Assembly (NCBI GenBank): GCA_029255685.2
Contig: CM055311.2
Span: 7,135,031-7,199,030, forward strand
Source of the DNA: Silene conica
Lineage: Eukaryota; Streptophyta; Magnoliopsida; Caryophyllales; Caryophyllaceae
Length of the DNA: 64,000 nucleotides
Reading direction: 5' to 3'
The notes under the pieces were generated by a model, which searched no databases, was not told the origin of the DNA, and worked only from the letters and a program-made list of their open reading frames with translations. Shown in pieces: positions 10,201 to 20,129 of the stretch. Position numbers and translations under genes: made by a program. Every line of letters begins with the position of its first letter. Position 1 is the first letter of the stretch.

Positions 10201-13200
10201 TATTAGGGTTTTTAGAGAGAGGTGAGAGCGGAGAGCGGTTTTGCGATTTCGTCTGCGTACTGTTTCTTGCCGTCGTCCCTGCCTAGCACCGCTTCCACCA
10301 CCGGTGACCTCACGTCGCCGGTGTCCTCCCCCCATCGTCGGTCTGCCGCCGGCGGTCGAGCTTTGTGGGTTTGCGAGTGTAAGCGAGTGTTTTAGTGTGA
10401 GCGAGCGTTTTACACCACCCCACCGCCGGTGACCTCACGTCGCCGGCGTCCACCTCATCCATTTGTCGGCCTCCTCACGTCGCCGACGATCATATTGTGG
10501 GTAGTGGCGTGTCTTTCTGAGTGAGCGGGAGTGCGTGAGTGTGTTTGAGCGTTTTCGCGGTTGCGGTTTTCCTGATTCTCGCCGGCGTTCGGTTTACGGT
10601 GGTACCTGGTCCTGGTTGTCGGTATTGGTCGCCTATTCATCTGGGTTCTTCCATCTGAGTCGCCGGCTTGGTAAGTTCCCTTGGTGGTTGCGTTTCTCGC
10701 CTGTTCTTTCTTTTGTCGGTGGTTGTTGTTTCTGCCGCCGGCGTGCAAGGGTACAGGTGGGCTTTGTTTGCTTTCGCGTTTCGGGTTGCCGCTGCCGCTG
10801 TTTCCTGTTTCTGTTTTTCTGTTCGTGCTTTGTTTTACGTTTTCGGGTTGTTTGTCGTATTCAGTCGAATCCCCCCGTGCATGGTTTGTGGTCCTAGTAG
10901 TAGTTGTCGTTTGGTGTTGCTGCCTTGTACAGGCTGTTTGGGTGGATTTTGGTAGGGTCGTCATGCCTCCCTTAGTTCGTTTTCAGTGTCCTTTTTCGCA
11001 TTTGCATGGGTGTCCGAATGGTAACGGCAGAGGTCTTCAGAAATCCTCCTGGCGGTATCATTTTCAGGATTGGCATTGTTGTAACAGGGCTGACCGACTT
11101 ACACGTCAAACTCTTGTTGATAGTTTGACTGTTTATACTAATGCCGAGACTACTTTGAGGCGGATGGGGTTTGGCTTTGCGGTGTCTGTCTTAGGACCCA
11201 TGCCTTTCGCTCTAGATGTCAGCATGTAGGGGGTGCTATTGTAGACCCTCCGGATTGTGGTGATGGTATTGTCCGTTTCGTTATTCAGGGTATCCCTAGA
11301 CCCCCGGCTCTGTCTCCATCTGTTCCCGTGTCTGATGTTGGGGTTGAGCTTGATCAGTGGTCTATAGCTTCGCTTGATCATTTATTTTCTTTGGGCCTTC
11401 GTTCGGTGAAATCCATACCTCCTAAGTGTCGGCTTGGGTTTGCTCGGGTTTTGAAGGGGGTTCTGGATGAGGTGGCTGACTCTCCTGGTAACCTCTCTTG
11501 TTGGATTCGGTTGTTTGTTCTGCCTCTTTGTCTACTCAAGACCTTCACTCCCCGGAGTAATGTCGAGTGTAGGTCGGCTGTGAGGCGGCAGCGACAGGAG
11601 AAGAGTATTGCTGGGGCTATCCTTGCTTGGGGGGCACCGGGAGGAGGGTTGCAGCTGTTACGGGAGTGTTTGGTTGAGGGTTCTCCACCGTTTCACGTGG
11701 ATGGAGAGCTTGATTTGAGTGAGCTTAACCTTCGCCAATGTCGGCGGAAGATTAACGATGGCCATTATACTACTGCCGTGCGGGTGCTCTCTTCTTCTGG
11801 TATCGCACCCTACTCTGTTGCCACTTTTGAGGCTTTGCAGGAGAAGCATCCGGTCGTCCCCTCACCATCTTTACCACCTTTACCTGAGGATCAGCCTCCG
11901 CTTGTTGCTTCTTCAGCTGTGGTGTTGGATATGATTCGTAGTTTCCCGCGCGGTACTTCTTGTGGGAGGGATGGTTTCCGAGCTCAGCACTTCATGGATT
12001 GTTTGAGTGGGGCTGCGGTAGCCATCTCTGATGATTTGCTCGCCTCTATTACTAGGGTGGTTAATCTTTTTTTAGATGGTCGGTTCCCGCCGGCTCTTGG
12101 TGAGTACCTTGCTAGCGCTCCGCTCACTCCCTTGGTTAAACCTGGGGGTGGTCTTCGTCCTATTGCTGTTGGCACTGTCTTGAGACGGCTTGTCTCTAAG
12201 GTTGGTGCTTTTTTGGTTGGCCCTTCTTTGACTTCTTATTTTTCTGACCTTCAGTTTGGGGTTGGGGTGTCCAGTCCTATTGCTTTTTTGGTTGGCCCTT
12301 CTTGAACCGGCTCGTGGAGGCTCGTGGTGGCGAGGTAGGGCTTTCTATGTTGCTGGTTGATTTCCGGAATGCTTTCAACCTTGTTGACCGCTCAGTCATG
12401 CTTCAGGAGGTTCGGCGTCGTTGCCCGGGTCTTTCCCGTTGGGTGGAGTTCTGTTATTCCCGCCCTGCCCGATTGTATTATGGGGAACATTGCTTGCGGT
12501 CTTGTCAGGGAGTTCAGCAGGGTGACCCTTTGGGGCCGTTGCTTTTCGGGTTGGTTTTGCATCCCTTGGTGTGCAAAATTCGGGATTCCTTTGCTCTTTC
12601 TATGCAGGCCTGTTACTTGGATGATGGTACTATTGTTGGAGACACTTTGGAGGTGGGGAGGGTGTTGGATTTGATTTTGGCTGATGGCCTGGTTTTGGTC
12701 TTCATCTTAATGTTGCTAAAACTGAGCTCTTTTGGCCTATTGAGGACCCCCGGAGTCGGCTTCCCGGTGTTTTCCCCTCTTCTATCGCTCGTCCCTCTCG
12801 GGGTGTCTCGGTTTTGGGCGGGCCTTTTAGTACTTGCCCTATTTTTAGCGGTGAGCTTGTGGAGAAGAGAGTGACTAAGACTGTTGAGCTTATGGACTTA
12901 GTCGCGAGGATCGAGGACCCGCAGTGCGAGTTGCTTTTGCTTCGTGCATGTACTGGTATTTCTAAGCTTTATTTCTCACTTCGTACTTGTTCCCCGGTTG
13001 CTTTTGGGTCTGCTCATCTCCGCTTTGATGCTGCGCTTCGTTCTAGCTTGGAGCGTATTGTTACCGCGTCTGGGCCTGGGTTTGGGGAGTGGCAGTGGCG
13101 CCTTGCTACTTTCCCCTTTCACTTAGGCGGACTTGGTGTTTATGCAGCGGGGGATGTGCTACATTATGCGTTCTTGGCTTCCCGTTTGCAGTCTGCTGAA

Positions 13201-14210
13201 TTGCAGGCTAGGCTCCTGCGGCCTTCTGGTATCATTGATCCTGGCCCTTCTTTCACCGATGCCTTACGGGTGTTCTCGGAGACGACTGGTTCTGATTTTC
13301 TTGGTAACCCTAGTGAAATTGCTGCCCCCAAACTTATGAAGAAATTGGCAGATATTTATTTCTCGACGGTTGCTGCTTCTTCGGAGTCGGTTTTCTCCTT
13401 GTCGCCGCGTCAGGTTGCTTTGTGGAAATTTCAGCATGGGCCTCACTCTTCTGATTGGTTGAGAGCGGTTCCTATCTCTGGGTTGGGTCAGACTATGAAC
13501 AGGAGGACCTACCGTTGTGTGCTTGGGTATAGGCTAGGTGTTCCACTTTTCTTGGTACCTAGGCCTTTCTCTGCTTGCTCTCGGGTGTTTGCTGACGATG
13601 TTTTTGGGGATCACGCTGTCTCTTGTGCTGGTACTGTTGGGGTTAAGCATCGTCATAACCTTGTCAGGGATACTCTATTGGACATCTGCTATAGGTCTGG
13701 GATTTCGGCGGGTAGGGAGGTTGACATTGGTTTGGTCGATGGACATGGCGGCTCTCTTCGCCCTGCGGATTTGCTTCTTTATTCGTGGGACAGGGGGCGT
13801 GATGTGTGTATTGATTTGACTGGGTCCTCCCCTCTGACTCAGACTGGGATGACTGGTTTTGTACCTGGTCGGGTTGTTTCTGATGCTGCTCAGCGCAAGT
13901 GTGCTAAGTACAGGGATCGCTGTGAGGCTGCAGGCTACGGTTTCCTTCCTTTCTCTTTCTCTTCATTTGGGGAGCTTGGTTCGGATGTTGTTGCCTTGCT
14001 GAAGCGGATTCAGAAATACTCGGTATCTCAGGATGCAGGGGCGCGGATGGCTGCGTACATTTTACTAGGCTTAGCTTTGCTGTAGCTAAAGGGGTGGGAG
14101 CTCAAATTGCATCTCGGCTGCCCACCAATTTTATGTAAACTCTTATTTTGTTCTATTTTTTATGATAGCGCGCACCCTTCTCCAAAAAAATAATAATAAT
14201 AATAATAATT
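10198..14210 (+). mobile_element. Non-LTR-type retroelement with RT and C-terminal restriction-like endonuclease
   Basis: This block is about 4 kb, with GC content visibly above its surroundings. It begins after an (AAT)n tract and ends in AAAAAAA(TAA)n, a tail expected of non-LTR retrotransposons. It has no LTRs. The coding part (10963-14085) encodes a zinc-finger-like N-terminus, reverse transcriptase and a PD-(D/E)XK-like nuclease. The roughly 760-bp GC-rich stretch before the ATG is probably the 5' UTR and promoter. Target-site duplications cannot be recognised because both edges are simple repeats. Confidence 0.65.
10963..14085 (+). pseudogene. Reverse transcriptase with REL-endonuclease domain, frameshifted
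   Basis: From the ATG at 10963 the protein starts with a C2H2-like segment (FQCPFSHLHGCPNG, then WRYHFQDWHCC). A frameshift near 11175 passes to the frame of 11328-12305, which ends in the RT finger motif KPGGGLRPIAVGTVLRRL. A damaged junction near 12281-12305 changes frame again. The palm follows, with Asp in LLVDFRNAFNLVDR, SCQGVQQGDPLGPLLF and YLDD. A single-base loss near 12687 leads to the third frame (to 14085). The C-terminus has CX..GDHAVSCAG, a KHRHN histidine cluster and a PD-(D/E)XK-like RPADLLLY...CIDL core. Catalytic residues survive, but at least three frame breaks make it non-coding. Similar RT proteins are common in plant genomes. I cannot place the clade with certainty. Confidence 0.78.
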
Positions 14211-14345
14211 AACTTAAATTAAATTAAGTTAATTAAGTTCGGATCTTATAAATTCAGTTCAGTTCATATCTTATAAGTTCAGTTCAGTTCAGTTCAGATC
14301 CTATAAGTTCAGTTCAGTTCAGTTCAGTTTAGTTAAGTTTCAGTC
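14191..14345 (+). repeat. (TAA)n tail and right TTCAG array
   Basis: (TAA)n at 14191-14210 follows the A-run ending the RT element. From 14222, TTCAG runs with CTATAAG spacers match the array at 9231-9418 in sequence and orientation. Confidence 0.75.
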
Positions 14346-14360
14346 CAAAAGAATAGAGCC

Positions 14361-14774
14361 TTAGTGGTGTAACTCTTTCTTTATGGCTGCCAGAAAAAAT
14401 TAAAAAAAATATATGTGGAATATGTTTAATAGTTCAGATTATTTCTATCAAATAATCCTAATTAAAAAAATTCTAAAAAATGAAAGTGAAAGTGTAGATC
14501 AAACCGTGTGACCGTAAGTAGACCCGTAACTCCGTAAGGACCGTAACTTAATCAACCCGTTGAACATATATACTTGAAACGTTTGCGACCCAAAGGGCAA
14601 AAGTAAAAAGGGTTCTTGTCGAATTAGGAATCTTACAAGTCTACAAAGACTAGAACCGAAGTGATGTTGGATGTCGTCCTGTGTATCGCTGGATCCTAAT
14701 TACCTACATCTGGCAACAGGCAATAAACTCCGGCAATAACATCATATTTCTACCTCCGCCGGGAAGAAGTGGTT
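14361..14774. other. Promoter and 5' UTR region of the cornichon-like gene
   Basis: The 414 bp contain no transposon or coding similarity that I can see, apart from a short upstream ORF (14664-14699). CATATATA near 14564 is a possible TATA element about 210 bp before the start codon. Its role is inferred only from position. Confidence 0.4.
14664..14699 (+). CDS. Upstream ORF (11 codons) in the presumed 5' UTR
   Basis: ATG at 14664 opens an 11-residue frame ending in TAA at 14697-14699, 75 bp before the main ATG at 14775. If the transcript starts upstream of 14664 it would be translated first and could reduce main-frame initiation. No conservation test was possible and the transcription start is unknown. 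Confidence 0.3.
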   Translation: MLDVVLCIAGS

Positions 14775-17700
14775 ATGGCGGGACTCTTCTGTTGGCTCTT
14801 TTCCTTCTTCGTCCTTATCGCCCTCCTCGTCCTCGTCGTCTACCAGGTCTTGTCTTTCTCTTTCTCTTTCTCTTTCCCTTTCCCTTTCCAATTCATCTAT
14901 TAATTTGCTGTTGCTTTACTTAAGCTTACCGGTGGTTCACATTTCATTATTCACTGTCGAGATAGTTTACAGACATGTTTTGTTTTGTCTCCGTCAACGT
15001 CACCGACTATTGTTGGCTTTTGTTGTACTGAAAACAATATGACAAAAACAATAATCTTTTGTACCAAACTTAAGGTACTGTATATGACTGCTGTGTGCTT
15101 GGGAGTCAGTGCAGTAGGATGTTCCTTCAGTGAATGATACAAAAGTTATAGTGACATACTGACATGATACACTTACAATCTGTCGTTCAATCATTGTGTC
15201 TACACTCTAGACAGCTCTAGTTTGATCATTAAACAAGTTCAGAGAATTGCACATATGTTATATTTGCAACAAAATTAGCCAGTGCAGGAGTCGAAGGAGG
15301 TAGGAAAGTACCTGCAATGTTTGTCCTAGTATCTTCTTTGACTTCGTTAACTGCTGTGTTCCTTCAATCTTAGGGGAAGGTAGAAACCTAAAGGGGACAG
15401 TCAAAATCTGTGCGCTTATTTGGCAGTTAATGGGAAGGTGTAACAGTCTACTATTTGCATCATTCATGATATGCCAATGGGATATACACTTTTCCCTATT
15501 TTTTCAAAGAGAGATATTTTGCCTTCCATAGTTGAAATTGAAGGTGTTTGAGGAATTATTATGCCCACCTTCCTGAACAATTTTTTGTCAGTTGCAGAAG
15601 TGTTTGACTTAATGAGTTTAACGTGCTTGTTTAGTTGTACAAGGAACTTGAGAAATGCATTATGTATGTAAATTGGTGGTATCCTTGCAAGCGATCATAA
15701 GTATAAAAACAACAAATAAGAATCACAAAGCTTACTCCACTAATGTTTTGAGGTCAGGTGGTTGAACATTACCAGAGGAACTGTTGCGTTGGTAGCATTT
15801 AAAATTTTTAATGGGTTGTAGAAGCATGAACAATGCCGTAGACGTAGAGGCAAGACCTTGACAGGAAGATCTTTTGAATAAACTTAATTTTACACGTCAT
15901 CTTTTAGGGTGTGTTTGGATAGCAAGAGTGGAGGGAAAGGAAGGGGAGGGGGAAGGAGGGAAGGGGAAAGAAGAGAAGAGAAGGGGAGGGGCAATAGAGT
16001 GTGGTTGTTTGGATACAATTTCCCTCCAAATCTTGCCTATTGTGGAGAGATTTTGATTAGGCTTGGGGGAGAGAAAATGGATCCCTCCAAATCTCTCCCC
16101 CTCCATTTCCCTCTACCCTCATTTCCTATCCAAACAATTGATTTTAAATCACCTACTCTCCCTCACTTTCTTTTCCCTCCAAATCTCTCAATCCAAACAC
16201 ACCCTTAATGTTAAAATTGAGACGAAATAAGGTCAGAGGACTCTTTTTTAAAATCAGTACAATTAAGATGCACTCATTTTACTGCCTTTCTTTTATTGGA
16301 GCTGAAAGGAAAATCTTGTTCATCCCTGAGTTCATTATGGAAAAAATGCAAGGCCTGGTGCATTATACTGAGTTGCCGACAGCTCCTGTATATCAGCGAT
16401 TGTGTTGTGCTAAAATTTTATTTTGATGTACTGATGATGATCTTTGACTCATGCTCTGATGACAAGTTTGTTCTATTTTTTGTTATTCTGATGATATTGA
16501 CGCATGTGTCACGTTCTGTTTGTTGTGCATTTTTTTATGAAATTAACTGCACGTTGCTGTTGGGTATGAAAGTTGACTAGTGCCTTCTCCCGTGTAAGAG
16601 TTTGTTAGAAGGGTCTTATATCTTACTCATTAGAAATATATTGCAGCTTATGTGTTTGGCAGATCTAGAGTTCGATTATATCAACCCGTATGACTCCGCA
16701 TCTAGGATAAACAAGGTGATCATGCCAGAATTTATAGTACAAGGAGGGCTTTGCGTCTTTTTCCTTGTCACCGGCCATTGGTTTATGGCACTTTTGGGTG
16801 TGCCATATCTCTACTATAATGCTAAGTCGTAAGATCTCTCGCTGATTCATATATTAATGATATTGTGGTTGAATGTTTGTAAATATTATTGTACATGTAT
16901 GTGGAGTTCAATTCTATGGTGTTATATACTTTATTTGTCATTGCCAATGCCCAATAGTTTATGTTTTCTTATATGTGCGTCCCAACCAATAGTTTACATT
17001 TTCCTTTTGTAGATTTGTGTTGCTTTGGAGGAATGACTTTGTGGCTTCCAATCCCCCTTACATGTCTTTACATTAGATAACTATCAAAAGCAAAACATAA
17101 CTATTGCCAGGGACATATATACCGAGTATTATTATTGTTCTTGTAACACTTGTAAGGAGAAAGACTTCCTAAAATGTATATTTTCCTCCCTACCTCACTT
17201 TGTCAGTAGCCTGTAGGATAATGTAGACGTTCTTTGAGGAATAGCGGAATGCACAGTCTATTTATGTTCCTGTCATGAGATCCCAAATAAGTGTCACAAG
17301 CAGGACTCTTCAAGCGTGTCTTTGGCGAACACAAAAGACCATTATCAAACATTAAAACCATTCCCTTTATGTTCTCCGGTACTTCAATCTTATGGTGGCT
17401 AATGTCCACGTCGGCCGCCTCATGCTTGCGTTATCACCTACCCCTCTTTTAACCCATTCCCCCAGCCGCTACTGAGTGACCTAGAAAAGGGTTTAGAGAG
17501 TAGCTCTCTCCTATCCTATAATCGTACCCTTAACACTTTTCAGCAAAAATATACCACTTGAAGGATCATTGGTACATTATATGTAGTCTCTAATCTTTGT
17601 GAGACCTATTGCATTTCAAACTCCTTACAAATTGAATAGAAATACTTAATGTAAAATGATACTCACTCTGTCTCCGAAATACCTTCCATTCTTCAGTGTT

Positions 17701-18518
17701 TTGCTGTTTCAGAAATATATTCCATTCTAAGTTTTTATAAAAGAAACCCGGACTTCAATTTTAAAACCTATAAGGCTACCTTGGCTTTTGTATTATGTTT
17801 TACTCCCCTTTAGTTTTTCACTCTTCCTTTTCTATATTTTCGCATTTTGAGGCGTGCAATCACCCATGGACGGCTCTAAAGGATGACTCATGTCAAGCGA
17901 CCCCAAACCATTTTTGGATTAAGGCTCCCATGTTGTTGTTGTACCGTATTTTTATCATTTATCATTTTGAAGGTTCAAAATTTTATTTATTTTCCTATTT
18001 TTTTGTATTAGTATATAATACCTCACTTGTCCTCACTTGCTCTAGTGTTTGTACTACTTTATTGTGAGGTATCTCAATGTGGTTTTAGTTGCATGTGAGT
18101 TGAAAACAGTCTCTCTTCCCTTTCCATCCAAATAACGATTCCATACATCCGACTTTATACCTCAATATGTTGATATCCTACATTCCTTATTGATAATGCC
18201 TTTGTTTTGTTCGATAGATATTGTGCTTTAGATTCTGATGCGGTATTGAGCTTGTTTATTCTTTTTTTTACATTTATAGGTACATGGATAAAAAGCATCT
18301 CGTAGACGTCACGGAGATCTTCAATTTATTGAGTTGGGAAAAGAAGAAGCGTCTCTTCAAACTCGGATATCTTTTATCTATCCTTTTCCTCTCACTGTTC
18401 TGGTACACCTTTGATTCACTTAGTTAGATGTCATGTTTTGCCAGTGAAGTGTCATTTTATGTTGTGAAATTATTTCAGGATGATCTGGACTGCTTTGGAA
18501 GATGATGAACATTACTAA
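14775..18518 (+). CDS. CNIH4: Cornichon homolog (CNIH4-like), intact, four exons
   Basis: CDS is join(14775..14846, 16647..16828, 18280..18402, 18479..18518). All introns are GT-AG with matching phases, giving 417 bp and 138 aa, normal length for plant cornichons. Exon 1 encodes an N-terminal hydrophobic helix ([18 protein letters not shown]). Exon 2 carries the family signature [17 protein letters not shown], then MPEFIVQGG and the second membrane segment with [17 protein letters not shown]. Exon 3 has [20 protein letters not shown] and a further hydrophobic stretch. Exon 4 adds [12 protein letters not shown]. Cornichons are ER/early-secretory membrane cargo receptors that help load transmembrane proteins into COPII vesicles. 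The acidic C-terminal tail fits a sorting motif. The subtype number is inferred from overall resemblance. Introns of 1800 and 1451 bp contain transposon-derived sequence. No lesion was found. Confidence 0.93.
15907..16204. mobile_element. Tourist-like (PIF/Harbinger) MITE in intron 1 of the cornichon gene
   Basis: The 298-bp element begins GGGTGTGTTTGGAT and ends with the exact inverse ATCCAAACACACCC. It is flanked by the 3-bp duplication TTA (15904-15906 and 16205-16207), the standard target of Tourist MITEs. The left arm is purine-rich (AGGGGAGGG runs) and the right arm matching pyrimidine-rich, so the whole element can fold back. It has no coding capacity. Confidence 0.92.
17661..17760. 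repeat. Possible Stowaway-type fragment in intron 2
   Basis: 'ctcactctgtctccgaaat' followed by 'ccttccattc' blocks resembles the CTCCCTCCGT-type terminus of plant Stowaway MITEs. No matching inverted end or TA duplication was found downstream, so it is at best a truncated copy. Confidence 0.25.
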
Positions 18519-19119
18519 CTAGGCCGCAATGACTTGCTATTGTTATTTGTTAATGCTGATCTTTCGCGACAAGATGACCAGCTTCTGCTCGCATTTACGT
18601 TTGGCTCAAGTGCTGCTAGTTTCAAGTGCAAGCTCATCAGTCATATAGCCCCATTGTTTTACCATTTAGTCGAAAAATTGTGATTATATATAATGATGTA
18701 CTATCTTTTTTTGGATTTGATCTAATTTTGATAGTTGACTATAGCTATGCTTAGATAAGGAGTCTAATATGAGAAGCAACTTCTCTTCTCCTGTTTTTAT
18801 TATATTTATTATAAAGTTTGAGTATTGTTGTGAAGTTTACGAGGTTTGTTTGTTGTGAAGTTTTCGAGCTCTTTACATTATTAAAGCTATGTAATTTAGA
18901 AACAATATATATAAGCTTAGTTAGATTCCCACGAATAAAAGCAATGTAACTCAAAAGTAACACCTGCTTTTATCTCACTGAATTTTGTGAGATTACTCGT
19001 ACTTTCTTTTATTTGATGTCACATTTGAAGCGTATTCTATTTGTCTGTGTAAGTAGTAGCCTAGTAGGTACTCAATACATTATTCTATTTGATCCTTTTA
19101 TAAGGAAGACGCTGGAGTT
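18519..19119. other. 3' UTR and downstream of the cornichon gene
   Basis: The segment is AT-rich with no open frame of interest and no recognisable transposon end before the MULE-like repeat at about 19120. AATAAA-like signals such as 'attataaagttt' near 18809 could serve polyadenylation, but this is weak. Confidence 0.4.
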
Positions 19120-19175
19120 ACCCCTAGTGTAGGAAGGGTTTGCTACACTTTCAATAAGAGGTTGTCATGTATCCT
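19120..19175 (+). repeat. Left TIR of the MULE-like element
   Basis: The core GTGTAGG, TTTGCTACACT and TCAAT blocks appear inverted in the same order at 26533-26587. Mismatches are spread evenly, as expected of an old copy. Confidence 0.55.
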
Positions 19176-20129
19176 TTTTTTTTTAAATCTGATTTTCGCA
19201 TCTTTTAGAAGATTTCCTGCATTAAATGTCCACTTGCATAATTAACCCACCTAATTACCTATTTAATAATAGTTTAACTTTTTACTTTTTCAACACTTTT
19301 TGTATTTAGTTCACAATTTCTACGGTATACGTATTGCAGGTCGTATTTATACGTTATACGTTATACTTTTTTTTATATATATTTTAATGTTGTTGATTAT
19401 TTTAATATATTACTTTATCTAATATTCGTATACCTATTTTCGTATTTTTGTATTTTAATGTCGTATTTATATGGTATACGTTATTTTTCTTTTGAAAATT
19501 GATTTATTTTTATTAAAATTAATTAAAAAACATAGATTATTATTTAAAAAAAGAGTAGATTTTTTTTATATTGACTTGATGTATATTTTCCCATCTATTG
19601 TATATATTTTAAAAAAAATTATTTTTAAAGTTAATGAACATAAAATAAGTAGATATACTTTTTTTACGGTTTTTTTCCCATTAACCACGCCTAAGTAGTG
19701 ATTATATTTAATAAAGATTGTATAGTAATTAGTTGTTCACAGTGGCTAGGTTGGTTGATTGTTTTTTGTTTAAGCTGTTGTTTGTTCCATATGTCGCGTG
19801 TTTGAGCCCTACTAACTGCTAGTATGTTTTATTTTTTTACTTGAATTGTGTTTATTTTTTTGTCATTCGTTTTTTTGGAGTGATTGGTGTCATTCTTTTA
19901 CCTGACTTGTGTTTTTTTTTTTTTTTATGTCATTCGTTTTTTTTGACAAAAATTCAAGTGTTTCCCTTACTTGTATTTATTTTAGTTCATTCTTTCGTTT
20001 GCAAGAATTGATACACCAAACCCGTCTTCTACAACTCGATTCAATCGTCTCTTATTGACACAAATGTGATATATTATTTTGTGTGTGTATAAATCGCCAA
20101 AAATATAACCTAAAAATCAATCACAATGT
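19176..20129. other. AT-rich non-coding stretch inside the MULE
   Basis: Very AT-rich DNA with short TATACGTTATACG-type repeats near 19330-19370 and 19455-19485, poly-T runs, and no supported gene. Confidence 0.5.

Larger units (their letters stand above)
9195..14360 (+). mobile_element. Remains of a PIF/Harbinger element, split by a reverse transcriptase insertion
   Basis: Evidence is a Harbinger transposase fragment (9587-9829), matching TTCAG-rich arrays on both sides (9231-9418 and 14222-14345), and a right terminus reading CCAAAAGAATAGAGCC followed by TTA (14361-14363), the favoured 3-bp target of this superfamily. The left TIR is not seen and the left side abuts the relic LTR at 9194. 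The non-LTR reverse transcriptase at about 10200-14210 lies inside. The assignment of the two TTCAG arrays to one element is inference. Confidence 0.5.

Noticed and set aside
10050..10286. Poly-Asn/poly-Tyr frames
   Set aside because: Direct translation of the (AAT)n microsatellite.
10455..10964. Minus-strand Thr/Arg-rich frame of 169 codons
   Set aside because: Low-complexity frame opposite the GC-rich 5' region of the RT element, with no family signature.
15909..16208. Frames on both strands in intron 1 of the cornichon gene
   Set aside because: They fall inside the Tourist-like MITE and translate its purine and pyrimidine tracts.
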